From Nocardioides aromaticivorans (GTDB lineage Bacteria; Actinomycetota; Actinomycetes; Propionibacteriales; Nocardioidaceae), in assembly GCF_013408525.1 (NCBI RefSeq), contig NZ_JACBZM010000002.1:1-64000 (forward strand): 64,000 bases of DNA, in the 5' to 3' direction. Below are positions 26,219 through 35,175 of this stretch, one piece after another. The first letter of the stretch is position 1. Every line of letters begins with the position of its first letter. The notes beneath the pieces were generated by a model. The model made no database searches. It saw only the letters and a program-made list of their open reading frames with translations, and was not told the origin of the DNA. Position numbers and translations under genes: made by a program.

Positions 26219-26740
26219 ATCGGTCGACGCTGCCGCGATCGGAGTGGAAGACCGCCAAGGGCTCGATCACGCTCGTGGCCGCGGCGTTCTTCAGCGCCGT
26301 CTCGACCAGCTCGGTGCGCATGTGGTCCGCGATCGACCAGCCCACGACCTTCTTGGAGTAGCAGTCGCTGACGGTGGCCAGGTAGATGAATCCCGCCCAG
26401 GTGTGGATGTAGGTGGTGTCCCCGACGAACTTGACCCCGGGACGGTCCGCGGTGAAGTCACGCTCCACCAGGTCAGGCATCGTCGCTGCCGCCTCGGCGT
26501 CCGCGTCGGTGGTGACCCTAAACGGGCGGGGCTGGCACGCGATCAGCCCCTGGGTGCGCATGATCTGACGCACCAGCTCCGGTGAGCACTCGGTGCCCTC
26601 CTCGGCCAGGTCGGCGTGGATCCGGCGGTACCCGTAGGTCCCGTCCGAGGCGGCGAAGAACCCCTCCACGCGGGCCGTGAGCGCCTCCGACGGGCCGCGG
26701 TGGCCGACTGCGGCCGGCAGAGCCAATCCGCGACGGCGTC
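26219..26740 (-). pseudogene. IS3-family OrfB fragment lacking its C-terminus
   Basis: Minus strand: ALTARVEGFFAASDGTYGYR, RIHADLAEEGTECSPELVRQ, then the integrase core KFVGDTTYIHTWAGFIYLAT (first Asp) and PLAVFHSDRGS (second Asp). It breaks right after the second catalytic Asp at about 26225. The third acidic residue is missing. The matching C-terminal piece lies in the opposite orientation at 26777. Confidence 0.75.
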
Positions 26741-26776
26741 CTGCAGTGACACGAGGCATTCTGGTGGCGGATGCAG

Positions 26777-26939
26777 GGTTGAGTTGCTCGACCGGAAGAA
26801 GTGGAACACCCGGCTGGAACTGGCCAACTCGATGTTCGAGTACCTCGAGATCTGGCACAACCGGAAGCGCCGTCACAGCCAGCTCGGGTGGCTCACGCCG
26901 ATAGAATTCGAGCCCAATCGCATCATCACCGTGGCATGA
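26777..26939 (+). pseudogene. IS3-family OrfB, C-terminal scrap in opposite orientation
   Basis: The plus strand reads ELLDRKKWNTRLELANSMFE, then YLEIWHNRKRRHSQLGWLTP and IEFE, the C-terminal end of an IS3 OrfB, with a stop at 26939. Sequence after it resembles an IS3 right end. It is head-to-head with the N-terminal OrfB piece at 26219-26740, so inversion or two insertions broke the element. Confidence 0.7.
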
Positions 26940-27102
26940 GACTCCAACGAATCTCGACCACGTAGAACCCGGGGTCCACCAGAGTCTCCGGACTCGCCGG
27001 GAGGTGTCAAAGCGCCCCTTTTATCCACCACGACCCTGGACTTAACCCCGAGTCACATCTCTCAGTTTCAAGTTCACCCGTTACCGGCACTTTAGTGCAG
27101 GG
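26940..27102. other. IS3 right-end debris
   Basis: No gene. The segment carries an IS3-like terminal sequence (GGGGTCCACCAGAGTCTCCGG, about 26971-26991, described only in part) and then unassigned DNA up to the MFS gene. Confidence 0.35.
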
Positions 27103-28448
27103 TCACGAGTCTGTTTGGCGCCGCAGGCTCGGGTCGACGGTCGTCACAATGACGAGTATCGCCGAGACCGAGATCAAGATCAGAGCAAGTTGTTCAATGC
27201 CTGGCTGGTGCCCGCCCTCGGAAAAAGCGACAGTGATCACTCCAGTCGCGATCATGGCGCCGAGGTACTGTGCAGTGCGGGACATGCCAGCGCTTGCACC
27301 CACTTGGGTGGGGGGCGATACCTGATACACGATGATCTGGTTGGCGACTTGGGCCATTCCGTTCGCGATACCAAACAGTGCCATCATGCAACCTATATGG
27401 AGGATCGAGGTTGCGCTGTCTAGCACAACCATCGCCAGGCTTCCTGCCAAGAGGGCAAGGGCCGGAATCAGTAGCGCCCAGTATGGCCGGGATCCCCACG
27501 TACCCATGAAGGACGTCACGGCTGCGACTCCCGACATCACCAAGAAGAGTAGCCCGGCCGCGCTGGCAGTGAGGCCTCGTCCGTCTTGGAGCCAAGGGGT
27601 CACCCCAAATATCACCCCGTAGATCAAAACGAAGGTCAGGACTATGCGCAGGTAGGTACGCACCAAGGCCGGGTTGGTGGCCAGCATCCGGAAGTCGAGG
27701 AACGGATGCTCTGTCTTGAGTTCCATGCGCACGAAGATCAAAACCACGCCGGCAAGGGCCGGGCCGAGCAGGTACGCAAACGTCCAGAGTGTAGCCACCA
27801 GAATCTGGAAGATCGTGATCGTTGCCCCGAACATCAGCACGCCCGGGAGGTCGATCGTCCGCCATAAAGGGTTGTGACGGGCGGCAGGCTGAGTCTTCGG
27901 CAGGAAGAGCAGGCCAGCCGCAAGACTCGCAGCACCCAGGGGCAGATTCGCAGCGAACACCGCCTGCCATCCGAATAGGTCCACCAACCCCCCCCGAACG
28001 GAGGACCCACCATCAATGCGATCAGAGTAGCCACGTTGAGGGCGCGCAGTGGACCTGTCGGGCTCGGCATGCCCAGGGGCTCGGCGGCCCGCTCTCGGAC
28101 CATCGACACGGCGGCCGGATATATTAAGGCAGTGCCGAGGCCGATCATCATGCGCGACACCACTAGCAAAGCGAGAGACATCCCGAGCGCACCCACCAGG
28201 CCTGCAACAGCTACCAGAGCGCAGCCCGCCACGAAGACGCGGCGCCCACCGAACTCGTCGGCCATGCGCCCGGCGACCGGCTGAGCGATGGCGCTGGCCA
28301 GGTACATGACGGACACCAGCCACGCGATATCCGCCGTACCAACTCCGAAATCGCGGCCGATGGGCGAGAGCGCGGTCGCGATCATGGTCGAGTTGAGCGG
28401 GTTGAGGGCAACTCCAAAGCAGAGGGTTGCAGTTAGGCGACGACTCAT
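27103..28448 (-). pseudogene. MFS drug-resistance-type transporter, interrupted by a poly-G frameshift
   Basis: The ATG at 28446-28448 opens MSRRLTATLCFGVALNPLNS and the DHA2-like first half (SVMYLASAIAQPVAGRMADEFGGRRVF, the A-loop motif). The frame breaks at a run of eight C on the plus strand (27988-27995). The second half continues in another frame from LVDLFGWQAVFAANLPLG to PSLRRQTDS and a stop at 27103. Adding one G restores a protein of about 448 residues with about 12-14 membrane segments. It is either a real mutation, a slippage-prone switch, or a base-calling error. The gene points toward the IS region and is separated from the dbf operon. Confidence 0.75.
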
Positions 28449-28653
28449 TCGCTACGTTCGTTTCCGACATCTCCGGCGAATGCGATTCGGAAGGGCCACC
28501 ACGCTTTGGAAGTATTGCGACGCGGATATTCACCATGTGGGTTACACATTTTCTGACTGCCGCCTGAGCGTAGGGTCGCATGTGTCGTCGCGTGGTCTGC
28601 ACTATCCCGGCTCCTTAGCGGAGCTGAGGTCGTGATTCCCCGACGACGAAGGC
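28449..28653. other. Upstream region of the MFS gene
   Basis: No gene is recognised between the transporter start and the IS1595-like remnant. No clear palindrome was found. Confidence 0.35.
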
Positions 28654-28960
28654 TTGGATGGAAACTCTGAACTGGCCCGCTCTAGCCGACTGGGCCAGTG
28701 CCCGAGGTGCGGCAGGAAGGCCACGAGGGTGGGTCGCAGACCGGGTCCGGCGCTGGGCGGCTGCCGCCAGGGGGTCTCGCGCAACCGCGGGGACGATCCT
28801 CCACGACATGCACACTCCACTGACGCTGTGGTTCGGCGCATCTGGTACAGGATCGCCGATCCGGGCGGGCGTCGGCGTTGACGATGCAAAGGTTGCTCGG
28901 GTTGGCCCACACCAATGCTCCGCTTCCGCGAGATGAACGACTCCGCCCTCCCTGACATTG
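28654..28960 (+). pseudogene. IS1595-like transposase, N-terminal remnant
   Basis: Plus-strand pieces in shifting frames: GQCPRCGRKATRVGRRPG (zinc ribbon), then SRATAGTILHDMHTPLTLWF (the conserved TAGT...H.P...W block), then ALTMQRLLGLAHTNA. The order fits ISXO2/IS1595-type transposases; the catalytic part is missing. Confidence 0.5.
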
Positions 28961-29002
28961 CCACCCTCTGGAGATCGGGCGGCGCTCGCACGCGCCCATC
29001 AG

Positions 29003-29250
29003 GATGATGGAGTGGATCCGTAGCTACGTCGGGCACGGATACGGGCTTTGGGTGATCGAGACGAACTCTGGCGAGTTCGCTAGGCGGCTGGCGGTCTGAC
29101 TATCCAGGAGGTAGAGAGGGCGCATGGATAGCCGGGGTTGGCAGGCCGGTATCCTCTTGGGCGTCAACGATACGCCCGCCGCGGCGACCAAATGCTGTAC
29201 GCGTGGCAGCCCGGGATGCTGGCATCGAGCCCCGGATCGCGAGTCGCCCG
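29003..29250 (+). pseudogene. Degenerate GNAT acetyltransferase fragment
   Basis: Readable pieces are MEWIRSYVGHGYGLWVIETN, SGEFA, then in another frame GLTIQEVE. These match the usual N-terminal half of a GNAT domain (GFGLWAIE...GEFIGDCGL..). Several frameshifts and stops follow. Low-confidence call, based on pattern memory. Confidence 0.4.
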
Positions 29251-29472
29251 GTCTGACAACGTGGTCGTTGACACGCTCAGCGATCGGCCATTGCGGCTGC
29301 CACCCCGCCAACCGAGAGCGCGAGCGGAGAGAACCTGCTGAACGGCGCAGCCGGCCGCCAACGTCGGTGGTAGCACGTTCACGAACCGGGGCACAGGGCG
29401 TACCGGTCACCGCCGCCCGACGGAGTTCGTTCTCGACCGCGGTTGCCACCGCGTCCGGCGAAACTCCGTCGG
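29251..29472. other. Unassigned segment downstream of the dbf operon
   Basis: No gene is recognised. No strong terminator hairpin is visible after the ferredoxin gene that ends at 29473. Confidence 0.3.
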
Positions 29473-29709
29473 TCACCGGCCGCGCCGCGGCAGCGATGGT
29501 TCGTCCACAACGGGGTCGAGGACGGTGATGGCCCGCACCGGGCAGCTCGCGGCGGCCTCGAGCGCTAAGGCGCGGGTGCGGGGGCCACCGTCAACAGGCT
29601 CCAGGACGACGGCGACGCTGCGCTCGTCATCGAGGTCGAAGAGCTCGGGCGCGGTCACAACGCACGAGGCGAAGCCCTCACACCGCTCGAGGTCCACCGT
29701 AATGTTCAT
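29473..29709 (-). CDS. dbfA3: [3Fe-4S] ferredoxin of the angular dioxygenase system
   Basis: 78 residues; ATG 29709 overlaps the stop of the preceding gene (ATGA). Three cluster cysteines are visible, C10, C16 and C56 (ERCEGFASCVVTAPELFDL and ASCPVRAI), the three-Cys pattern of [3Fe-4S] ferredoxins. The C-terminus is a short charged tail. It is the last gene of the fln/dbf-type operon. A [3Fe-4S] ferredoxin, DbfA3, serves the angular dioxygenase of Terrabacter DBF63, and the position here fits. No reductase gene is present in this operon. Confidence 0.8.
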   Translation of the reverse strand: MNITVDLERCEGFASCVVTAPELFDLDDERSVAVVLEPVDGGPRTRALALEAAASCPVRAITVLDPVVDEPSLPRRGR

Positions 29710-29978
29710 CGTCCCTCCGTGGTTAAGTCATGGGCAGTCTGTTCGGCGGCGAAGCGCCGCATCGGATCGATCCTGAGCGCACCGGCCAGCTGCATGATCA
29801 GCAGTGGGTGGGCGCCCCTTTGATGGAGGGTGACCAGGTCGCCCTCCAGGACAGCCGCAAGATCGGCCAGCCGTACGCCTGCGAGGTCGGCCGCGAGCTG
29901 GCCCGACTCTTCCGCAATGGAACGAAACTCCGGATCCCGGACGACCCGGCGGATGACCTGGTCCAGGGGTAAGTTCAC
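29706..29978 (-). CDS. flnD2: Small subunit of a LigAB-type extradiol dioxygenase
   Basis: 90 residues, GTG 29978 overlapping the stop of the large-subunit gene (GTGA). An all-helical small protein with the LigA-like pattern GVRLADLAAVLEGDLVTLHQ, then RGAHPLLIMQLAGAL. LigA subunits cap the active site of LigB. It is shorter than LigA of protocatechuate 4,5-dioxygenase (about 139 residues), because the N-terminal part is reduced. The assignment rests on this motif and on being sandwiched in the operon next to the LigB-type gene. Confidence 0.65.
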   Translation of the reverse strand: MNLPLDQVIRRVVRDPEFRSIAEESGQLAADLAGVRLADLAAVLEGDLVTLHQRGAHPLLIMQLAGALRIDPMRRFAAEQTAHDLTTEGR

Positions 29979-30847
29979 GGTTCCTCCTCAGGGGCCAACC
30001 GAGCCAGCGCGATCCCGGTCGCCCAGTCCGGGACGGACTCGTAGGCCAGGACGACCCCTCTCGGCCCACGGGCCGTCCGCTCAGGCTCCGACACTCCCCA
30101 GCCCTCCTGACTGGACGCGGCGGCCATCGCGGTGACCCAGTTGCGGATCTCCGGGGCACCATTGCCGGCCTCAGCGAGGACGGCGGCGGTCTTCATGGCG
30201 AGGATCGCGCCGAGGTCCCCTGCGCGCACGTGCTGCAGGAACCGCTCGTCGAAGGCGGAGTTGATCTGGCCCATCTCCGGCGTGCCGACCCAGTGGGAGA
30301 GCCCGCCGGTCCCGAGCACGACCACTGTTTCGGCTGCGGGCCGCCGCGTGATGACGTCGCGCAGCAGTTCCCCCAGTTGGGCGCTGCGCCACAGGGGTGG
30401 CAGAGGCTCGGTGTTGGCGTTCTGGAACACCGGGACCACCGGGATGTCCATCTCTGGTCGGATGAGGGTCAATGGTGCCATGAACGCATGGTCGATCTTC
30501 GGGTTGGCGGAGAACGCGAGGTCGAACCCGGCGGCCACCCCCTCGGAGAGCAGCTGGGCAGCGAAGGCGCCAGCAAGTGGGACCTCGGCGCTGGCCACTC
30601 CTCCATCGCCCCAACCGGTGGCTATCTCTCCGATTCCGACGCATATCTGCGGAAAGCTGTCGTAGCTGAAGGATTTTAGGTGCTCGCTGCTGACGACGAC
30701 GAGCACGTCAGGGGACAGCCGGTCAACCTCCGCACGCACCTGAGCGAAGGCCTGATGGACTGCGGCGTGCACGTCGTTGTCCGGTTGGAACTTTCGGATC
30801 ATCATCGCCGTGTGGGACGTCGCGTACGCACCTACCAGCCTGCCCAT
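29975..30847 (-). CDS. flnD1: Class III extradiol dioxygenase, LigB-type large subunit
   Basis: 290 residues; the ATG at 30845-30847 shares one base with the hydrolase stop (TGATG). The LigB signatures are H12 (YATSHTAMM), the VVVSSEHLKSF segment with the second iron His, IDHAFMAPLTLI with the catalytic His, and VVVLGTGGLSHWVG. By order and family it should cleave 2'-carboxy-2,3-dihydroxybiphenyl, the intermediate of fluorene breakdown, together with the small subunit encoded next. The hydrolase that would take the product is encoded immediately upstream. Confidence 0.8.
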   Translation of the reverse strand: MGRLVGAYATSHTAMMIRKFQPDNDVHAAVHQAFAQVRAEVDRLSPDVLVVVSSEHLKSFSYDSFPQICVGIGEIATGWGDGGVASAEVPLAGAFAAQLLSEGVAAGFDLAFSANPKIDHAFMAPLTLIRPEMDIPVVPVFQNANTEPLPPLWRSAQLGELLRDVITRRPAAETVVVLGTGGLSHWVGTPEMGQINSAFDERFLQHVRAGDLGAILAMKTAAVLAEAGNGAPEIRNWVTAMAAASSQEGWGVSEPERTARGPRGVVLAYESVPDWATGIALARLAPEEEP

Positions 30848-31833
30848 CAGCGGGCCGCCCGTTGCCGGTTGGTGGCCGGATCCGTGGGGCCGCCGTCGCC
30901 GTCGCCGTCGGTGCGCCCACCTCGGCGCCCCGCGGTGACCGAACGCAGGAAACCGCCGACGACAGCGTGGAACTCCGCCGGCTTCTCGAACTGCGGCCAG
31001 TGACCGGCGTCCTCCATCAGACGGAACGTTGCATCGGGAATGATCCGGCTGGCCGCCTCCCCCACCGGCCACGGCATGGTCGGGTTCTGCCGGGTCCACA
31101 GCACGAGCGTCGGGCAGTTGATCGTCGCGAGCCGCTCGGCGGTCAGCAGTTCCTCCGGCCGGGGCCGGGAGGTGAATGCGGCGACCATGTCACCGGCGGT
31201 GGCGGCGAAGTCCGGGCTGGCGTAGATCCGGTACCGGGTCTCCACCAGTTCGTCGGTGACCACGGACGGGTCATGGACCAGCCATTCCAGCCGAGTCCGG
31301 ACCTTCTCCCGGGTCGGGGTGTCCAGAGCCTTGGTGGTGGCCTCCGCGACCTGTCGGCCGACGTTCTCGGTCAGCGTGGCACCGTCGGCGTCCACCTGCA
31401 GCCCCGCCCCGGTGACGCTGACGAGCGAGGCGACCCGCTCGGGGTGGTGGACGGCGAGAAACGCCGCGACCCAGCCACCGAGAGACTGCCCGACCAGGTG
31501 GGCTCGCGAGGCGCCGATCTCGTCGAGGAAGCCGAGCACGTGCTCGGCGAGCGCGCGGATCGAGTACTCGATCCGCGGCTTGTCGGTGAAGCCGTGACCC
31601 AGCATGTCAATGGCATGCACGCGGAAGTCCCGGCCGAGGACGGCGACGTTGCGCACCCAGGTCTCGGCGTGCCCGCTCACGCCGTGCAGCAGGACTACCG
31701 GCTCACCGGCGCCTGCCTCGATGCTGCGGGTGCGGTAAGAGCTCGCCTGGCGGTACCGGACCTCGGTTCCCAGCAGGTCCACCCAGAACGAGTTCCCCTG
31801 CGGCTGGGCCGTTCCCCCTTCAGTGCTCGTCAC
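30847..31833 (-). CDS. flnE: Meta-cleavage compound hydrolase
   Basis: 328 residues from GTG 31833, with GAGGAG nine bases upstream. Alpha/beta hydrolase: VVLLHGVSGHAETW, nucleophile in VGQSLGGWVAA, and C-terminal GHWPQFEKP with the catalytic His. About 40 extra residues precede the core, and a Gly/Asp-rich tail follows. In the fluorene route this enzyme releases phthalate and 2-hydroxypenta-2,4-dienoate. It is only distantly similar to the hydrolase at 1127-1969, which suggests the two handle different aryl groups (carboxyphenyl versus hydroxyphenyl). Confidence 0.8.
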   Translation of the reverse strand: MTSTEGGTAQPQGNSFWVDLLGTEVRYRQASSYRTRSIEAGAGEPVVLLHGVSGHAETWVRNVAVLGRDFRVHAIDMLGHGFTDKPRIEYSIRALAEHVLGFLDEIGASRAHLVGQSLGGWVAAFLAVHHPERVASLVSVTGAGLQVDADGATLTENVGRQVAEATTKALDTPTREKVRTRLEWLVHDPSVVTDELVETRYRIYASPDFAATAGDMVAAFTSRPRPEELLTAERLATINCPTLVLWTRQNPTMPWPVGEAASRIIPDATFRLMEDAGHWPQFEKPAEFHAVVGGFLRSVTAGRRGGRTDGDGDGGPTDPATNRQRAAR

Positions 31834-31881
31834 GTTGAGGCTCCTCTCTGTTCGGCCGTGCGGCCGGTGCGGGATGGTCGG

Positions 31882-32193
31882 TCACTCCGGTCCGAACGGC
31901 TCGGTGAGCAATGTCGTGTAGGCCCTCTCGTCGAGCCAGGTGAGGCTCTCCAGCTGCAGCGCGTCAAGGAAGACCTCGCGGCCGGTGCGCAGGCTACGGA
32001 TGGCCAGGCGAAGGTCGTTGCCGTCTCGGTCGGCGCGTACCCGCACCCGGGCGAACTCGTTGCTGACTACGAGCTCGCCGTCGGCAGAGCCGGTGCGCAG
32101 CCAAGAACTCGGCTCTGGTGCGCCATCAGCCCCGACGTCCCGACTGCCGTCGAGGTCAGCCGCCTGGGCCTCAGAAGAAGATGGAGATGGCAC
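31882..32193 (-). CDS. Small protein of unknown function following the dioxygenase beta subunit
   Basis: About 103 residues. The start is uncertain: in-frame GTG codons lie at 32193 and 32250, both inside the end of the beta gene, and 32193 gives a 23-base overlap. The conserved block is VVSNEFARVRVRADRDGNDL, then RLAIRSLRTGREVFLDALQL and ESLTW, ending with EPFG. It aligns without gaps to the protein at 40091-40474 (21 identities over 45 positions, counted by eye). No domain is recognised. Such small proteins are sometimes labelled dihydrodiol dehydrogenase in databases, but this one has no nucleotide-binding fold and is far too short. Its repeated position beside a beta subunit suggests an accessory role in oxygenase function. 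Confidence 0.7.
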   Translation of the reverse strand: MPSPSSSEAQAADLDGSRDVGADGAPEPSSWLRTGSADGELVVSNEFARVRVRADRDGNDLRLAIRSLRTGREVFLDALQLESLTWLDERAYTTLLTEPFGPE

Positions 32194-32674
32194 GGGGCAG
32201 CACCCGGTGGTCGAGGAGCACGGTCCGTTCGGCGATCTTCCAGTTCTCACCGGAGGTCACGATCCGGTCGCGACGGGAGCCGACGAAGAACTGCTCGGAG
32301 TTGGCCCGCCGGGACTGGAAGACGATGAAGTTGCACTCCGCTACCAGGTCGCCGTCCGGCCCGGGGGTGACCAGGACGTTGCTGATGAACCGACGCGTCC
32401 GCGACCGCGGCTGCTCCGAGTGGGCAAGACCACCGGCCAAGCGCTCCATCCGCTTGGCGAGGAAACGGGCGTCCTCCTCCATGAGCGACCACTCGCCGGG
32501 GACGTGGTCCCGGTGCTGCCGCACCTCACGGGTCTCCGTGATTGGCATCCAGTAATGGACATCCTCGGTGAACAGGTCGAGCCACTCGTCGTAGCGTTGC
32601 TCGTCGAGCATCTTGGCCTCGCTGTAGAGGAAGTCCTCGACGTCGCGGCGCAGATCGGTGAGGGAAGTGGTCAT
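32171..32674 (-). CDS. dbfA2: Angular dioxygenase beta subunit
   Basis: 167 residues, ATG 32674 overlapping the alpha stop (ATGA). Family pattern: VEDFLYSEAKMLDEQRYDEW, LDLFTEDVHYWMP, RSRTRRFISNVLV, and an end RTVLLDHRVLPRAISIFF. Scaffold subunit of the oxygenase. The small unknown gene begins inside its last codons. Confidence 0.85.
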   Translation of the reverse strand: MTTSLTDLRRDVEDFLYSEAKMLDEQRYDEWLDLFTEDVHYWMPITETREVRQHRDHVPGEWSLMEEDARFLAKRMERLAGGLAHSEQPRSRTRRFISNVLVTPGPDGDLVAECNFIVFQSRRANSEQFFVGSRRDRIVTSGENWKIAERTVLLDHRVLPRAISIFF

Positions 32675-34002
32675 TTCTGCTCTCCCGGGGTGGTCATGAG
32701 TTCGAGCCAGTAGCGATAGAAGTTGCGGTGGTTCTGCTCCGAATAGTGGGGCCCCAAGTGGCCGGGGTATCCCTCCTCGTGGATCTCGCCCTCGTGCCCC
32801 AGGCCCATCGCGTAGTTGAAATCCCGGGTCTGGGAGACCACCCCGCGGGCGGACTCGGTGATTTGCTCGAAGTTCTCGCCATCGTCCTGGCCGAAGATCC
32901 CGGCCGCGGCGTTCTCCTGGGACATCTGGGTGCGGGCGAAGTCCTTGACCGACTGCGGCGCGTCGCGGTCGAAGAGCGCCGTCTGCCAGACCTCGATCTC
33001 ACCCGGTCCCCTCGGGTGCCATTGGAAGAGCCCGAAGACGTGGAAGACGCCGAACTTGATCCATGACAGGTTCGGGAAGATATTGCCCTCACCGAGCCCG
33101 TGCATCTCCGCCTGCAGCGGGGAGACCCGGGCCTTGAGCCGCTCGTGCACGGCGTTGACGTACTCGATCGCCTCCGGCCCGAGGAACTGAGCCATCCCGA
33201 CGTCGTTCTGATAGGCCCGGCCGGGCTTGCTGATGTCGCCCATCCCGTGGCCGTGGTCGAAGTGTGCGATGTAGTCGGCGAGCATGTCGTAGTCGGGGAG
33301 GAAGCCGATCTGGAAGGCCGACCCGTGAGTGTAGAGCACGTGGTAGTCGTCGCCGGCGAAGTTCTCCGCCGCAAGCTTCCAGTTGGCCTTGATCCGGAAC
33401 TTCATCGTGGGGCCGATCACCTCGAGCCCGCCGAGCGGCGCCTCGAAGGCTAGGTCCAGATACCAGAGCTGGTCAGCGCCGAGGTAGTCCACCAGCGGGA
33501 TGGCGTCCATGTCCCAATTGGCGAAGATGAATCCCTTGTAGTTCTCCACCCGCGGAACGATCTTCAGACCTAGCCGCGACTTGTCCAGCTCGCCATTGTA
33601 GACGGTATCTGCGCGAGGTACACCGATCAGATCGCCGTTGTTGCTGTAGGTCCAGCCGTGGTAGGGGCAGCGGAAGAACTTCGAGGACCCGGCGTCGGTG
33701 CTACACACGGCCATGCCCCGGTGGGCGCAGGAGTTGAGCATCACCCGGATCACTCCGTCCGCACCGCGAGTGGCGATCACAGGGTCCTCGCCCATGAAGT
33801 TCGTCAGGTAGTCGCCCGGCTCACTCAACTGGGACTCGTGGCCGATGAACAACCACGTCTTGGTGAATACCCGGTCCAATTCCTTGCGGTAGATTGCCTC
33901 GTCGACGAAGACCGTTCGGCTGACGGCGCCCTCGTCGGGCTTCACCAGGTCGTGCAGTCCTGCGGCGGCCACGTCAACGGGGCGTTCGCTGATGCTGGTC
34001 AT
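32671..34002 (-). CDS. dbfA1: Angular dioxygenase alpha subunit
   Basis: 443 residues. The Rieske ligands are C92 and H94 (SCAHRG) and C112 and H115 (CPYHGW). The catalytic iron pair is H221 and H226 in GDDYHVLYTH, with the bridging Asp at 218 or 219. Gene order around it (SDR, alpha, beta, hydrolase, LigB type, [3Fe-4S] ferredoxin) is that of the dbf-fln cluster. The best inference is therefore the angular dioxygenase that hydroxylates dibenzofuran at 4,4a and also oxidises fluorene and fluorenone. Substrate range cannot be read from sequence alone. Confidence 0.8.
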   Translation of the reverse strand: MTSISERPVDVAAAGLHDLVKPDEGAVSRTVFVDEAIYRKELDRVFTKTWLFIGHESQLSEPGDYLTNFMGEDPVIATRGADGVIRVMLNSCAHRGMAVCSTDAGSSKFFRCPYHGWTYSNNGDLIGVPRADTVYNGELDKSRLGLKIVPRVENYKGFIFANWDMDAIPLVDYLGADQLWYLDLAFEAPLGGLEVIGPTMKFRIKANWKLAAENFAGDDYHVLYTHGSAFQIGFLPDYDMLADYIAHFDHGHGMGDISKPGRAYQNDVGMAQFLGPEAIEYVNAVHERLKARVSPLQAEMHGLGEGNIFPNLSWIKFGVFHVFGLFQWHPRGPGEIEVWQTALFDRDAPQSVKDFARTQMSQENAAAGIFGQDDGENFEQITESARGVVSQTRDFNYAMGLGHEGEIHEEGYPGHLGPHYSEQNHRNFYRYWLELMTTPGEQK

Positions 34003-34101
34003 GATCGGGTCCTCTCGGGGTCTGACGGGTTGCGTGAGGTGAGATGGGAGGGCGGACCCGAACGGCCCACCTGTAAGCGGATCGTCTGGGCGTCTGCGGT
34101 A

Positions 34102-35175
34102 TCACTGAGCGCTGTCATTGCTGGTCCAACTGTTCTGGGCCCCGAGATTAGCCATGCCCGCGGCGTACAGGGCGCCCTGCGCGTCGAAGGGGAGGTGGGC
34201 CACGCCGGCCCGCTCGTATGACGGGGTCGCGGCTTCCAGCCGGCTGTAGATCTCCTCCATGTCCGGAGGCAGCTCATGGTCCTGCCACGCGGCGTAGTCC
34301 CCGTAGCCGTGGTCGTAGTTCCACTCCGGCACGTAGTAGAGGCGCCCGGACGCCCCCGCGCTGTCCTGGGCTGCGAGGAAGAGCGAGATCGGCAGCAGGT
34401 GCTCGGGAATCGCCGGGCGCATGAAGTAGGCGATGCCCTGCTCGTTGAAGGCCCGGGCGGTGGCGTCGAACCACGACGCTCGGGTGTGCCCCGGCATGAT
34501 CGCGTTAACCGCGACCCCGTCGCCGCGCACCTCCTCGGCGAGGTAGAAGGTCAGCGCCATCACGGCGGCCTTGGTGGCCTGGTAAGGCATCTCGACCGTC
34601 CACGGGCGCAGCCCGTGGTAGCCGCCGCCGGCGGCGACGGCCAGGACGCCACTGCTGACGACGTTGACGATGCTGCCCCGCTGCTGGGCCCGCATCGGCT
34701 CGATGAACCGGCGGATGGCCTTCAGCGTGCCGAACACGTTGACGCCGAACATCACCTCCCAGTCGCGGTCGGTCGTGTCAAGGGTGTTCCGGTGGCCTGT
34801 GGGCGGGAAGAGGGTTTCGGAGACCAGAGACGCGTTGTTCACTAGGACGTCGACGGTCCCGAACCTGTCGATGACAGCGTCTCGGGCGGCGTCGAGGGCG
34901 TCGTCGTCGGTGATGTCCATGTCGACGGCCATGCCGCTGCCGTCCGACTCCAGCTGCTTGCGGAAGTCGTCAGCGTCGTCCCACGTCAGGTCCGCTGCAA
35001 CGACCTTGGCGCCGGCGCGCAACAGTCCCTCGCAGAGGGAGCGGCCGATGCCGCGGGCTCCACCGGTGACAACGATGACTCGATCCGCCACCTCGCCCTG
35101 CCACTCACCGAGTGCCCGCTCGACCAGCTGACGCTGCCGCGCAGTGGCCACGGTTCCTCCACCAGACTCCGACAT
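34102..35175 (-). CDS. flnB: SDR dehydrogenase at the head of the fln/dbf operon
   Basis: 357 residues from ATG 35175, with GAGGAG nine bases upstream. Nucleotide-binding motif VIVVTGGARGIGRSLCEG (33-50), NNAS motif, catalytic Tyr-Lys in MPYQATKAAVM, and a long C-terminal extension rich in Tyr and Trp (YYVPEWNYDHGYGDYAAWQD) that ordinary 250-residue SDRs lack. In the fluorene pathway the corresponding enzyme oxidises the angular dihydrodiol of fluorenone, opening the five-membered ring. There is a 100-base gap before the alpha gene, which shows no obvious terminator. Confidence 0.75.
   Translation of the reverse strand: MSESGGGTVATARQRQLVERALGEWQGEVADRVIVVTGGARGIGRSLCEGLLRAGAKVVAADLTWDDADDFRKQLESDGSGMAVDMDITDDDALDAARDAVIDRFGTVDVLVNNASLVSETLFPPTGHRNTLDTTDRDWEVMFGVNVFGTLKAIRRFIEPMRAQQRGSIVNVVSSGVLAVAAGGGYHGLRPWTVEMPYQATKAAVMALTFYLAEEVRGDGVAVNAIMPGHTRASWFDATARAFNEQGIAYFMRPAIPEHLLPISLFLAAQDSAGASGRLYYVPEWNYDHGYGDYAAWQDHELPPDMEEIYSRLEAATPSYERAGVAHLPFDAQGALYAAGMANLGAQNSWTSNDSAQ

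Noticed and set aside
28602..29036. 145-codon minus-strand frame
   Set aside because: Arg/Pro/Ser-rich with no motifs; the plus strand of the same stretch carries recognisable IS1595-like transposase pieces.
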